Source: Richelia sinica FACHB-800
GTDB lineage: Bacteria > Cyanobacteriota > Cyanobacteriia > Cyanobacteriales > Nostocaceae
NCBI RefSeq assembly: GCF_014698825.1
Contig: NZ_JACJTT010000006.1
Span: 1 to 64,000, forward strand
Direction: 5' to 3'
Length of the DNA: 64,000 nucleotides
How positions within the stretch are numbered: position 1 is the stretch's first letter; each line of letters starts with the position of its first letter. This document shows positions 54,812 to 64,000 of the stretch, piece by piece. The notes beneath the pieces are model-generated. The model did no database searches, had not been told where the DNA came from, and saw only the letters and a list, made by a program, of their open reading frames with translations. The position numbers were made by a program, and so were the translations under genes.

Positions 54812-56092
54812 ATGAATACCCAAAACAAAAAACAATTAAAAATACTCATTTCCGCATATGCTTGCGAACCCCATCAAGGGTCAGAACCAGGAGTAGGTTG
54901 GAATGTGGTTAAAGAAATTAGTAAATATCACCAAGTTTGGGTACTCACTTCTAACTGTCATCGTCCAGGGATAGAAACTGAAATTACTCAAAATCCCATA
55001 TCAAACTTACATTTTATTTATTTAGATCCCTTTAATTGGTACTTAAATTGGCATCCTCAACATAAACTCACCAATAAAGTCGTGCATTTTCATCACTACT
55101 TGTGGCAAATTTGGGCTTATTTGATTAGCCGTTCTCTTCATCAACAAATTGGCTTTGATCTCGTTCATCATGTTACATATGTGAGATATTCCAGCCCTAG
55201 TTTTGTTTCACTCTTACCAATTCCCTTTCTTTGGGGTCCAGTAGGTGGTGGAGAATCAGCACCTCAAAGCTTTTGGAAAGACTTTAGTTTGAGTGGTAAA
55301 TTGTATGAAAATCTCCGTAATTTAGCCCGATGGGTGGGTGAGAAAGACCCGTCAGTTCATCTCACAGCTAAACGTAGTGTTGTAGCCTGGGCAACTACTC
55401 AAGATACTGCCCAACGTTTACAGCAAATTGGCACAAAAAATATCCAAATTCATTCCCAGCTAGGTTTATCTTTGGAGGAAATAGAACAACTAGCAAAAAA
55501 TGCCTTGAGAGATGATTCCCATCTGAAATTTATCAGTGTTGGTAGACTTTTGCATTGGAAAGGATTTCATCTGGGATTAACTGCATTTGCCCAAGCTAAG
55601 GTCTCAAATGCTGAATATTGGATTATTGGTGATGGTAGGGAAAGAGCTAATTTAGAAAAATTAGTTCAAGATTTAGGCATTAGTGAAAAAGTTAAATTTT
55701 GGGGTAATTTATCTCGTGAACAAACCTTAAATAAAATTAAATCTTGTAATGTTTTAGTTCATCCCAGCTTACATGAATCAGGAGGATTTGTTTGTTTAGA
55801 AGCAATGGCCGCAGGACTACCAGTAGTGTGCTTAGATTTAGGAGGCCCAGGGATTCAAGTAACAACGGAAACGGGCTTTAAAATCAAAGCGTACACACCC
55901 AAACAGACTGTCTCTGACCTAGCTAAAGCTATGGAATATTTAGCACAGGACTCAGAACTAAGATTATCTATGAGTAAAGCTGGACAAGAACGGGTGAAAA
56001 AAGCTTTTAGCTGGGAAAATAAAGGCTTGTATTTAGCTCAGTTATATAGAGAAGTAGTTGCCAAAAATTCACCAAATTTGCAATTAGGTTAG
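54812..56092 (+). CDS. Glycosyltransferase, GT4 family
   Basis: 426 residues from ATG 54812; the frame is open to a TTG at 54743 within the previous gene but the conserved part begins ILISAYACEPHQGSEPGVGW. The C-terminal HPSLHESGGFVCLEAMAAGLPVV is the GT4 E7E motif. No strong ribosome site is visible, so the start is uncertain. Confidence 0.85.
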   Translation: MNTQNKKQLKILISAYACEPHQGSEPGVGWNVVKEISKYHQVWVLTSNCHRPGIETEITQNPISNLHFIYLDPFNWYLNWHPQHKLTNKVVHFHHYLWQIWAYLISRSLHQQIGFDLVHHVTYVRYSSPSFVSLLPIPFLWGPVGGGESAPQSFWKDFSLSGKLYENLRNLARWVGEKDPSVHLTAKRSVVAWATTQDTAQRLQQIGTKNIQIHSQLGLSLEEIEQLAKNALRDDSHLKFISVGRLLHWKGFHLGLTAFAQAKVSNAEYWIIGDGRERANLEKLVQDLGISEKVKFWGNLSREQTLNKIKSCNVLVHPSLHESGGFVCLEAMAAGLPVVCLDLGGPGIQVTTETGFKIKAYTPKQTVSDLAKAMEYLAQDSELRLSMSKAGQERVKKAFSWENKGLYLAQLYREVVAKNSPNLQLG

Positions 56093-56099
56093 AGCTAAT

Positions 56100-57347
56100 A
56101 TGAATGTTTATCAAATTTTCTTATCTCTAACACTAATCCTCAATGGATTGACAGATTTAATCAGAGTGGTGAATTTAGGGGGTATCACGGCTCTAGGTGC
56201 TATGACAATTTTAGTAGCCCCCTGTTGTTGGTTACTAATTTTTAGCCGTTATAAGTTACCCAAAATAATTTTACTGTTGTCTTGGCTATGTGCATTTCTT
56301 ATCATTGCTTTCATTAGTTGGCTCTGGCATTACTCCCAATTGTCACCGGTCATGGTGGTACAAAATCTATTTGTATATCTGGCTTTTATCGGTTTTCTAG
56401 TTTTGAGTACCGTCCAAAGCCACCGTAGCAGGGAAGTTCCAGAATATATCAGTCAAGTATTACCTAAAGCAATTCAAATATCCGTAGGATTATATAGTTT
56501 AAGTTTATTGATTGGTGGACCAGGTACGGGCAGAATTATGGGTGCTCGTGCTTTTGCTTTATTTGCAATTATTGGGGTTACTTGGTATTTAGCAGTATGG
56601 CGATATCGCTTAGAGGGTGGTTTAAAATGGACAACTTTTACTATTCTCACTATAGCTTTTAGTTTTTCTCGTACAGCTTTATTGATTGCACTTATTTTAG
56701 TGCCTCTATCACAAATTTCCTTAACTACTTTCAAAGGATGGTTAAGGATGAGTATGACTATTTTCTTAATAATTACTGTTTCCTATTCAGCTTTTAATTA
56801 TGTAGAACCTATCCGTTCTCGCTTTACTCAAGTAGGAGATAATGCCACAGTTGGTGGAGTGCAAATTAACACATCCGGTCGCAGTGAAGCTTGGCCAATT
56901 ACATACTCTTCAGCCATGGAATCTCCTTTGATTGGTAAAGGACCTGGTTCTGTGGGAGTGATGTTAAAAAAACGAGTTGGTTCTGCGTTTACACACCCAC
57001 ATAATGATTATTTACGCTTATTTCATGATTTCGGTTTAATTGGGTTGGTATTGTGGCTATTAGGATATGGGCAACTAATGATTAAAACCTGGCAAAACTG
57101 GCAATGGTCAGATAAACATGACAGAGAAAATGCCCACATTCATTTAGCAAGTTTTTTAGCGTTAGTTGGGGTAGCCTTGGCTATGATTACTGATAACGTC
57201 ATCGTTTACATATTTGTTATGGCTCCATTAGGAATAATGGTTGGAGCTTCCTTAGGGATTGGTAGTCGTCGTCGAAAAGAAATGAAGGTTTATTGTCAAT
57301 CTTTATTTGTTAATGAACATAACAATAAATTTGCTATCAAATACTAA
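56100..57347 (+). CDS. O-antigen ligase/polymerase-like membrane protein (Wzy-like)
   Basis: 415 residues, about ten helices. The loop FTHPHNDYLRLFHDFGLIGL and the following helix (VLWLLGYGQLM) carry the Wzy_C/O-antigen ligase pattern. It should polymerise repeat units or ligate them to a carrier at the periplasmic face. Between two GT4 genes. Confidence 0.85.
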   Translation: MNVYQIFLSLTLILNGLTDLIRVVNLGGITALGAMTILVAPCCWLLIFSRYKLPKIILLLSWLCAFLIIAFISWLWHYSQLSPVMVVQNLFVYLAFIGFLVLSTVQSHRSREVPEYISQVLPKAIQISVGLYSLSLLIGGPGTGRIMGARAFALFAIIGVTWYLAVWRYRLEGGLKWTTFTILTIAFSFSRTALLIALILVPLSQISLTTFKGWLRMSMTIFLIITVSYSAFNYVEPIRSRFTQVGDNATVGGVQINTSGRSEAWPITYSSAMESPLIGKGPGSVGVMLKKRVGSAFTHPHNDYLRLFHDFGLIGLVLWLLGYGQLMIKTWQNWQWSDKHDRENAHIHLASFLALVGVALAMITDNVIVYIFVMAPLGIMVGASLGIGSRRRKEMKVYCQSLFVNEHNNKFAIKY

Positions 57348-57362
57348 GTCGAATATAAAAAT

Positions 57363-58550
57363 ATGAAAATTTTATTATTACACAACAGATACCAACTACA
57401 AGGTGGTGAAGATGGGGTGGTACAAGCAGAAAAATCGTTGTTAGAAAGCTATGGTCATCAGGTATTCTTACTAGAAGTTGACAACCATGATATTAAGAAC
57501 ATATTAGATAAGGCTTTAACTGGTTTTAATGCTATTTATTCCCATAGTTCCAAGGCTATGGTGAATAGCAAAATATCTGAATTTCGTCCAGATATTGTAC
57601 ATGTTCATAACTTCTTTCCGCTGCTATCTCCTTCTATATATGATGCCTGCAAATTTCATCAAATACCTGTAGTTCAAACTCTACATAACTACAGACTTGC
57701 TTGTCCTAAAGCGATGCCATTTCGAGATGGTGAAATTTGCGAAAATTGTATTGGTAAAACTGTACAGGTATCTAGTGTTATACATGGATGTTATCGCAAT
57801 TCTCACCTACAAAGCGCAGTGGTGATGACCATGAATGCTTGGCATCGAATACAGCATACCTGGCAGGAAAAGGTAGATGCTTATATTGTATTTACTAACT
57901 TTCAAAAAGAAAAAATGATACAAGCTGGTTTACCAGCAGATAAGTTTCATATTAAGCCCAACTTCGTGTTTAATGAACAATTTTACCAAGATCATGAACA
58001 GGACAAAAAATATCTAATTTTTGTGGGTAGACTCTCGGCAGAAAAGGGAGTTTCAGTTTTAATTGATGCTTATATTCAACAGAATATATCTATTCCTTTG
58101 AAAATTGTTGGTGATGGACCTTTACGAAAAGAATTAGAAGCCAAGGTTGTTAATAGTAGAGCTAAAGAATGGATTGCATTTCTAGGATTTCAGGATAAAA
58201 ATCAAGTTTTAAACTTAATGAATCAAGCCCTATTTTTGGTATTTCCTTCTATTTGGTATGAAGGTTTTCCTTTGACTATTGCTGAAGCTTTTGCCTGTGG
58301 GTTACCTGTAATTGCCCCTAAACTAGGTAGTATGGCAGAGATTATAGAAGATAGAGTAACAGGATTACATTATACACCAGGAGATTCTGTGGCTTTAGCT
58401 AAAACCATTATTTGGGCAAAAAATCATCCTCAAGACATGATAAACATGGGAAAAAATGCCCAATTAACTTATCAAAGTAAGTATACACCAGCAGCGAATT
58501 ATCACCAATTGATAAATATTTATGAACAAGTAATTAATCAAGATGTATAG
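57363..58550 (+). CDS. Glycosyltransferase, GT4 family
   Basis: 395 residues. N-terminal YQLQGGEDGVVQAEKSLLESYG and HNYRLACPKAMPFRDGEICE, then FVGRLSAEKGVSVLIDA and E7E PSIWYEGFPLTIAEAFACGL. Second-half GT4 architecture typical of exopolysaccharide operons. Confidence 0.9.
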   Translation: MKILLLHNRYQLQGGEDGVVQAEKSLLESYGHQVFLLEVDNHDIKNILDKALTGFNAIYSHSSKAMVNSKISEFRPDIVHVHNFFPLLSPSIYDACKFHQIPVVQTLHNYRLACPKAMPFRDGEICENCIGKTVQVSSVIHGCYRNSHLQSAVVMTMNAWHRIQHTWQEKVDAYIVFTNFQKEKMIQAGLPADKFHIKPNFVFNEQFYQDHEQDKKYLIFVGRLSAEKGVSVLIDAYIQQNISIPLKIVGDGPLRKELEAKVVNSRAKEWIAFLGFQDKNQVLNLMNQALFLVFPSIWYEGFPLTIAEAFACGLPVIAPKLGSMAEIIEDRVTGLHYTPGDSVALAKTIIWAKNHPQDMINMGKNAQLTYQSKYTPAANYHQLINIYEQVINQDV

Positions 58551-58572
58551 CGATATCTAAGGATTTTTTATC

Positions 58573-59682
58573 ATGAGTGCATTATCAAGAAAGCAACTAA
58601 ATCTTTTACAAGCATTTCGAGGTTTAGCAGCAATTTTAGTGTTGCTTTATCATGGCACGACTATGACTGCTATTAATTTACAACAGGTGCTTTTTGGTAA
58701 TAGTTTTGTTTTTGCTCATGTAGGAGTCAACTTTTTCTTTGTCTTGAGTGGTTTTATTATTTTTTATATCCATAAAATTGATATAGGTAAAAAACATAAG
58801 CTTAAGGATTTTTTGATTAAACGATTTATTAGAGTTTATCCAGTATATTGGTTGGTACTCATTCCTAGACTGTTAGTGAGCAGAAAAGAGATTGATATAT
58901 TTACTGCTTTGAGTTCTATAGTTCTATTTCCTTATCCTGATCCACCTCTAGTTAATGTTAGCTGGACTTTAAGCTATGAAATTTTCTTTTACTTAATTTT
59001 TAGCTTAACGATGATTGCTGGATTTAGATATCTCAAAGTAGTAGTTATAATTTGGTTAGGGTTGTTAGGAATTTATTGGTTATTATATACAGCTAATATT
59101 TTTGCTTTTAACCAAAACAATTTAATTTTTAAATTTATTTTTAGTTATCATCATCTAGAGTTTGGTTTTGGGTGCTTGGCAGCATATATAGTCAAAGAAT
59201 ATAAAATTAAATCAGGGAAAATAATCTTAGCTACAGGGATGATTTTATTCACTTTATCATCAATAGCAACTGTTAATTATATCAATGGGATCGCCGATAG
59301 CACATTAGCCTCACCTGTGATGAGAGCACAAGGAATTAAAACATCTCTAGAAGAGCTTGGTTTTATTTACTATGGTATACCTTCATTTCTCATAATTTTG
59401 GGTGCAGCATCAATAGAATTAGTACAAGAAATTAAAGTGCCTAAAGTTTGGGTTTATTTAGGGGATGCTTCTTATTCTATCTATCTGATACATGGAACAA
59501 TTATTAATAATTTAACTCTTTTAATCAAAAAAATACAGATAGAAACATTTTTTCAAAATGATATATCTAAATTATTAATCTTATTCGTGGCTTTAATTGT
59601 AGGATGTTTATTTCATTCTTATATTGAAAAACCACTGATTAATAAAGTTAAAAAACAGGTATTAGTCTATAAAAGCAACTAA
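58573..59682 (+). CDS. Acyltransferase 3 (OafA/WecH type) membrane protein
   Basis: 369 residues, about ten helices. LLQAFRGLAAILVLLYHGT is the RGxAAxxVxxxH hallmark with catalytic His; PPLVNVSWTLSYEIFFYLIF and IYLIHG near the C-terminus complete the pattern. It should acetylate a sugar of the exopolysaccharide. Confidence 0.9.
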   Translation: MSALSRKQLNLLQAFRGLAAILVLLYHGTTMTAINLQQVLFGNSFVFAHVGVNFFFVLSGFIIFYIHKIDIGKKHKLKDFLIKRFIRVYPVYWLVLIPRLLVSRKEIDIFTALSSIVLFPYPDPPLVNVSWTLSYEIFFYLIFSLTMIAGFRYLKVVVIIWLGLLGIYWLLYTANIFAFNQNNLIFKFIFSYHHLEFGFGCLAAYIVKEYKIKSGKIILATGMILFTLSSIATVNYINGIADSTLASPVMRAQGIKTSLEELGFIYYGIPSFLIILGAASIELVQEIKVPKVWVYLGDASYSIYLIHGTIINNLTLLIKKIQIETFFQNDISKLLILFVALIVGCLFHSYIEKPLINKVKKQVLVYKSN

Positions 59683-59789
59683 AGTTGAGCTAATAGTAAC
59701 GCATTGTTGCAAAAATACTACTAATTGCAAAGTATTTTGTCTAAACTGATGATGACAAGATATTATTACCTAAATGTGGGCTAATATCC

Positions 59790-60563
59790 ATGTTTATGGT
59801 GAACGAGTCAATTTTTTCAGATATTCAAAATCATTGGGCAAAAACATCGATTCTCGCTGCTGCAAAACTTAATATATTAAAAGGCTATCCAGACGGAACT
59901 TTTCGCCCTGATGCACCTGTAAATCGCGCGGAGTTTGCAGCAATTATTTATACAGCTTTGCCAAAACAGCCATCTTCTCGTCCTGGGATGACATTTATCG
60001 ATGTACCAGTTAATCATTGGGCTGCTGGAGCGATCGCTTCAGCATATCAGACTAATTATCTTTCTGGCTATCCCAATCGCACTTTTAAACCCAATCAAGC
60101 CATTCCCCGCGTGCAAGCTTTAACGGCTTTAGTATCAGGGTTAAATTATCGGGTCGCAGGAGAGGCGATCGCTACCTTGAAAAAGTATTATACTGATTTC
60201 GGGCAAATTCCCAGTTATGCCATGAATGCAATGGCAGCAGCAACAGAAAACCATATAGTTGTTAACTACCCAGACATCAGACGTTTACAGCCTAATCAAA
60301 ACGCCACAAGAGGCGAAATTGCTACATTTATTTGTCGAGTCCTCAAAATTCCTACCGTACCTGCACAGTATATTCCAGGTTTAGAATTATTTGTTATTCC
60401 TCCACAATTTGATGCTGCTGACCCCTTTGTAGAAGAATTAGCACGAGTAAAAAAGGATAATCGGTGGGGTTATATCGATAAAACTGGAAAATTCATCATT
60501 CCCCCACAATTCAATGAAGCTAATGCTTTTGTAGAGGGATTAGCTGTAGTGAGAGAAGGCTAA
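59790..60563 (+). CDS. SLH-domain protein with two WG-type repeats
   Basis: 257 residues. Three SLH units (about 8-50, 66-110, 128-190; YPDGTFRPDAPVNRAEFAAI, LSGYPNRTFKPNQAIPRVQA) would anchor the protein to the peptidoglycan-linked cell wall. No signal peptide is visible. After residue 205, WG repeats start (WGYIDKTGKFIIPPQF), and the frame ends at TAA 60561 in the middle of a repeat. The next gene, in the same frame, begins six bases later and ends with more WG repeats. Confidence 0.85.
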   Translation: MFMVNESIFSDIQNHWAKTSILAAAKLNILKGYPDGTFRPDAPVNRAEFAAIIYTALPKQPSSRPGMTFIDVPVNHWAAGAIASAYQTNYLSGYPNRTFKPNQAIPRVQALTALVSGLNYRVAGEAIATLKKYYTDFGQIPSYAMNAMAAATENHIVVNYPDIRRLQPNQNATRGEIATFICRVLKIPTVPAQYIPGLELFVIPPQFDAADPFVEELARVKKDNRWGYIDKTGKFIIPPQFNEANAFVEGLAVVREG

Positions 60564-60566
60564 TTT

Positions 60567-62552
60567 ATGGAAATTCGCGGTGTTTGGATTACCACAACAA
60601 ATAGTCAAGTTTTAGATGATCCAAAAAATATTGCTGAGGCAATGAAATTCCTGGCTGACACAGGATTTAATGTTGTATTTCCTGTGGTTTGGAATAACGG
60701 TTCCACTAATTATCGTAGCCAAGTAATGCTAGAAAAATTTGGCATCGAAATTAAAGAACGGAGAGAATTTAAAGATAGAGATCCATTAGCAGAATTAATT
60801 GCCGAAGCTCAAAAAGTTGATATTGCCGTTATCCCTTGGTTTGAATATGGATTTATGAGTTCTTATCAGGGCAAAAACGGTGGCATAATTATTGAGAAAA
60901 AACCAGAATGGGCAGCCCGTGATTATAATGGTAAGAATTTGCATCTTAACGGTTTTTACTGGTTAAATCCCCTTGATAATGAAGTCCAGGACTTTCTGTT
61001 AAGTTTATTCTTAGAAGTTGCTAAAAAGTATGCAGTTGCTGGAGTCCAAGGAGACGATCATTTTATCGCTTTACCCATGGAAGGTGGTTATAACGATAAC
61101 AATATTCAACGTTATGAAAAAGAGTTTAATCAAAAACCACCACAACCTCCAACTAGGGGTTATTCTCAAGATCCACTATGGCAAGATAAACTATGGATAC
61201 AACAATGGAAACAATGGGTAAGATGGCGGGCTGATATCCTTTCCAATTTCTTAAATCGCTTGTATCGAGCAATAATTAATGTTAATCCCGAATTAGTTAT
61301 TTCCATGTCACCTAGTATTTATCCTTGGGGTTATGAGAACTACCTCCAAGACTCTCAAACTTGGGTTGATTTGGGATTAGTTGATTTAATTCATCCCCAG
61401 TTATATAGAAGAGAATTTGCTGCTTATAATAGTACCATAGATACACTCAAAAAAGAACAATTTACGCAACAACAATTACCTCTATTAACTCCGGGTCTTT
61501 TATTACAAAAGACTCTAACATCAAACCCAACACAAGGAGAAAATGAGAAAGAACATTTCATTGTTTCCGCCATAAAATATAATCGAGAAGCGGGAATTCC
61601 AGGTGAAGTTCTCTTCTTTTATGAAGATTTACGCAAAGATGATGATGCGTTAGCAAAACTACTCAAAGCTACTGTTTATTCTCAATCACCGGGTAAATTT
61701 GACCCTAAAGCGATTAAAAATAATACATTTACCCATCGGCGTATTAATAATTATATTTATTTAAATGATTCTTCACCAGAAAGAATTTCCCAACTAAAGT
61801 ATGACTGGATTGAGCCATTTTCTGAAGGAATAGCGGCTGTAAAGATGGGTTATAAATGGGGTTACATTGATAAAACAGCAAAATTGGTTGGTCGCCTTGA
61901 ATATGATACAGTTACACCTTTTACAGAAGGACTAGCCCTAGTCAAAATAAATAATTATAAAAATCCTTATATTGGCTATATTGATAAAACTGCCAAGCGA
62001 ATTACTAAATTAAAATTAGATGATGGCTTATCCTTTAGCGAAGGTGTGGCAGCAGTCAAAATCGCTAATCAATGGGGATATATTGATCAAGTCGGCACAA
62101 TTATTATTAATCCTCAATTTGAGGAGGCTAAATCATTTGTATCAGACCTAGCAGCAGTCAAAATATCAGGTAAATGGGGATACATTAATAAATCAGGTGG
62201 TACGGTCATTTTTCCTGAGTTTGATGAAGCTAGAAATTTTTCTGAAGGTTTGGCATTAGTCAAAACAGGTAAAAAATTTGGCTACATAGATATCACTGGA
62301 CAAGTTGTGATCGAGCCACAATTTGATGATGGAGATATGTTTTCAGAAGGATTAGCCCCTGTCAAAATATCAGGTAAATGGGGATATATTAATGAATATG
62401 GTGAATTGTTGATTCCAGCCAATTTCAACTGTGCTAAACCTTTTTCTGGTGGTTTAGGATTGGTAAATGTGGGAGGAGAAATAAAAGTAGATAATCAAAC
62501 AGGTCAAACGCACTTTCTAGGTGGAAAATGGGGATATATTCGCAAACCTTAA
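60567..62552 (+). CDS. GHL10-type glycoside-hydrolase-like protein with C-terminal WG repeats
   Basis: 661 residues. The first part (EIRGVWITTTNSQVLDD, VFPVVWNNGSTNYRS, IAVIPWFEYGFMSS, GVQGDDHF, VDLIHPQLYRREF) matches the GHL10/DUF187 family of hydrolase-like TIM barrels of unknown substrate. Residues about 425-661 hold seven WG repeats (WGYIDK/WGYINK...FSEGLA). In the same frame as the SLH ORF, separated by TAA TTT. Confidence 0.85.
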   Translation: MEIRGVWITTTNSQVLDDPKNIAEAMKFLADTGFNVVFPVVWNNGSTNYRSQVMLEKFGIEIKERREFKDRDPLAELIAEAQKVDIAVIPWFEYGFMSSYQGKNGGIIIEKKPEWAARDYNGKNLHLNGFYWLNPLDNEVQDFLLSLFLEVAKKYAVAGVQGDDHFIALPMEGGYNDNNIQRYEKEFNQKPPQPPTRGYSQDPLWQDKLWIQQWKQWVRWRADILSNFLNRLYRAIINVNPELVISMSPSIYPWGYENYLQDSQTWVDLGLVDLIHPQLYRREFAAYNSTIDTLKKEQFTQQQLPLLTPGLLLQKTLTSNPTQGENEKEHFIVSAIKYNREAGIPGEVLFFYEDLRKDDDALAKLLKATVYSQSPGKFDPKAIKNNTFTHRRINNYIYLNDSSPERISQLKYDWIEPFSEGIAAVKMGYKWGYIDKTAKLVGRLEYDTVTPFTEGLALVKINNYKNPYIGYIDKTAKRITKLKLDDGLSFSEGVAAVKIANQWGYIDQVGTIIINPQFEEAKSFVSDLAAVKISGKWGYINKSGGTVIFPEFDEARNFSEGLALVKTGKKFGYIDITGQVVIEPQFDDGDMFSEGLAPVKISGKWGYINEYGELLIPANFNCAKPFSGGLGLVNVGGEIKVDNQTGQTHFLGGKWGYIRKP

Positions 62553-62599
62553 TCCATTGCACTTCTGGGGGTAATTAAATATGCATGGTTTTAAAGCCA

Positions 62600-62630
62600 T
62601 GTAGAGACATTCCGTCGGAACGTCTCTACA
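62600..62630. repeat. Palindromic cyanobacterial repeat between convergent genes
   Basis: TGTAGAGACATTCC (62600-62613) and GGAACGTCTCTACA (62617-62630) pair over 14 bases with one mismatch. This is the GTAGAGACGTT-type palindrome common in Nostocales. It lies between the convergent GHL10 and VanY genes and could serve as a bidirectional terminator. Confidence 0.75.
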
Positions 62631-62683
62631 TTCATTTTCACCAGATGTATATTAATTTATATTCTCTTACCCTCAACCCTGGT

Positions 62684-63463
62684 TTAAGGTGTCTGCACCG
62701 GTTTAACATTTCTAGCTTTGTAGAAAGTTTCTAAGCTGGCACTATCACCAACAAAACGCCAATGCCAAGGCTCATAACTCACACCTTGAGGATTATCCTT
62801 GGGAAAAGACAATTCAAAGCTAAAACGAGCGGCATTAGCTTCTAACCATTTATAAGCTTTAGTATTGTCGAAATTTGGCTGCAAATTAGTAGCTGGTACT
62901 TCCCCATCACCAATATCTACTGCATAACCTGTATGATGTTCGCTATGACCAGGAGGCGCACTTAAAGCTGCTCTTTCGATAGGTCTTTGATTACGTTGAG
63001 CACCAACCCCAAAAAATAATTGCTGTTGTTCTTGAATAGAGCGAAAGGCAGAAATTGGTACCAAAATTACACCTGACCGTCGGGCAGCTTCCGCCATTTC
63101 TTGATACTTTTGAGCAGCGGCTTTTCTCATCCTCATCCGTCCATCAGCGGTAATTGGCACTAATTCTGACTCTGGTGCTTCTGGATATGCCAAATGCCCT
63201 AATACTGCATCACTGTTGTTAGTAGGAGAGGTGGTAGGAGTGGTTGGGGAATTAGTTGTGGCTTTTTGAGGTGATGTGACATAAAACAAGAAACCACTAA
63301 TGACAGCAAGCAGGATAAATCCGACCACACCACCAGCCAGTAAAAATAAAGGTGGAATGCTTACTTTGGAAACTACATCAGGAGTTTCGCGAAAAGCGAC
63401 TGGAATATCATCTCCAGTGCCTGATGAGTGTTGCGGTTTTCCAGAAAACCCTGCTTTATTCAA
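62684..63463 (-). CDS. D-alanyl-D-alanine carboxypeptidase/dipeptidase, M15 (VanY) family
   Basis: 259 residues: a membrane anchor at about 38-62 (PPLFLLAGGVVGFILLAV), a Thr/Pro/Ser-rich linker and the M15B catalytic domain with SEHHTGYAVDIGD (H176, D183) and YEPWHWRF (E231, H234) binding zinc. It trims the terminal D-Ala of peptidoglycan stem peptides in the periplasm. Related to VanY. Confidence 0.92.
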   Translation of the reverse strand: MNKAGFSGKPQHSSGTGDDIPVAFRETPDVVSKVSIPPLFLLAGGVVGFILLAVISGFLFYVTSPQKATTNSPTTPTTSPTNNSDAVLGHLAYPEAPESELVPITADGRMRMRKAAAQKYQEMAEAARRSGVILVPISAFRSIQEQQQLFFGVGAQRNQRPIERAALSAPPGHSEHHTGYAVDIGDGEVPATNLQPNFDNTKAYKWLEANAARFSFELSFPKDNPQGVSYEPWHWRFVGDSASLETFYKARNVKPVQTP

Positions 63464-63564
63464 GTTTCTGCTCCTGCTTGTATTTAAAACTTACTAAAAA
63501 TTTTAGACTGGAAAAAAATCAAGATCATAGGTATCATTTTACATTTGCATTCCTAGACAAAATC

Positions 63565-64000
63565 TTGACAAATCTTTTAGCACTATACGTGAGGTTAGTG
63601 GGATTAGTCCTACTAGGCTGTTTTCTGGGCAGAATATTACCAGCTAAATCTCCTAACCAATTAGGGCAGTTTTTATATTGGGTAGGAGTACCAATCAGCA
63701 TAGTATCTTTTTTACGATTAACGGATTTATCTGGGCAGATTTGGATTGCTCCAGCGATCGCCCACTTGGCCATTTTACTAGGGGCATTTCTAGCTTGGTT
63801 AGGCATTAAAGGTCAAGAGTATTTCACAAATTCTGTACCCCAACCATCTACTCAGGGGAGTTTGATTCTAGCGGCTATGGTGGGAAATACAGGTTATGTA
63901 GGCTTTCCCGTCGTTTTAGCCCTGGTGGGAAAAGAATACTTTGCTTGGGCCCTATTCTATGATTTATTAGGCTCTTTTTTGGGCGCTTATGTGGTTGGTG
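63565..64000 (+). CDS. AEC-family (auxin efflux carrier-like) transporter, N-terminal part
   Basis: The open frame runs off the right edge. From TTG 63565 it reads (M)TNLLALYVRLVGLVLLGCF, then FLYWVGVPISIVSFLRLTD and LAAMVGNTGYVGFPVVLALV, hallmarks of the AEC family (MdcF/PIN-like permease) with helices 1-4. No ATG is available before it and there is no clear ribosome site, so the TTG start is inferred from the conserved N-terminus. Substrate unknown. Confidence 0.82.
   Translation, partial: MTNLLALYVRLVGLVLLGCFLGRILPAKSPNQLGQFLYWVGVPISIVSFLRLTDLSGQIWIAPAIAHLAILLGAFLAWLGIKGQEYFTNSVPQPSTQGSLILAAMVGNTGYVGFPVVLALVGKEYFAWALFYDLLGSFLGAYVVG

Noticed and set aside
1-64000. CRISPR arrays
   Set aside because: No series of regularly spaced direct repeats with unique spacers was found; the tandem units at 49908-49934 have no spacers.

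Overview
The window looks like chromosomal DNA of a filamentous, heterocyst-type cyanobacterium (Nostocales). The evidence is dense HIP1 octamers (GCGATCGC) inside genes, an AT-rich base composition, and cyanobacterial marker genes: nblA, petN, ycf35, ycf46, the three-gene pntAA-pntAB-pntB transhydrogenase, XisH/XisI, DUF2808, DUF928 and a close match to the Nostoc-type lactate oxidase. The species cannot be fixed from the sequence alone.

Layout. 1-6.2 kb: a transposase-like fragment at the left edge, a Ser/Thr kinase, nblA (phycobilisome breakdown), and a PP2C phosphatase with an ABC1/UbiB-type kinase. 6.5-9.8 kb: membrane and metabolic genes (DUF2157, a ureohydrolase) and a Uma2 nuclease-like gene. 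9.9-14.1 kb: a HEPN-like gene and an AIPR-family nuclease gene on either side of tRNA-Leu(CAA) and a lactate oxidase. 14.2-19.1 kb: M48 protease, murA (apparently with an ATT start), tRNA-Leu(CAG), a TrmH-type methyltransferase and a nuclease lipoprotein. 19.4-25.3 kb: a DUF928 / CHASE2-adenylate cyclase / TPR-CHAT protease cluster. 25.9-28.5 kb: RHH protein, ycf46, ycf35. 28.5-34.7 kb: TspO-like protein, a 38-residue membrane ORF, methyltransferase, Rieske protein, GTPase, Glu dehydrogenase. 34.8-39.5 kb: petN with a small partner, then the rpmH-rnpA-PH-yidC-jag-yceD cluster and a DUF2808 gene. 40.3-43.3 kb: pnt operon closed by a clear terminator.

43.4-48.5 kb is an AT-rich accessory island: a GmrSD-like restriction gene, a VapC-type pair, xisH/xisI, DUF29 and a MazF-type pair, separated by interspersed repeats. 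The GmrSD-like gene and xisH are each broken by one in-frame TAA codon with the reading frame otherwise intact. 50-59.7 kb is an exopolysaccharide cluster on the plus strand (GT26, flippase, pyruvyltransferase, three GT4 enzymes, Wzy-like ligase/polymerase, acyltransferase). It is followed by an SLH/WG-repeat protein and a GHL10/WG-repeat hydrolase-like protein in the same frame split by one TAA, a VanY-type peptidase, and the start of an AEC transporter at the right edge.

The least explained items are the cyclase-CHAT cluster, the two nonsense-interrupted defence-type genes, the HEPN-like and AIPR genes around a tRNA, small ORFs of 38 and 53 residues, and two terminator-linked candidate RNAs. 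All functions are assigned by reading the sequence and from memory of families; no database search was possible.
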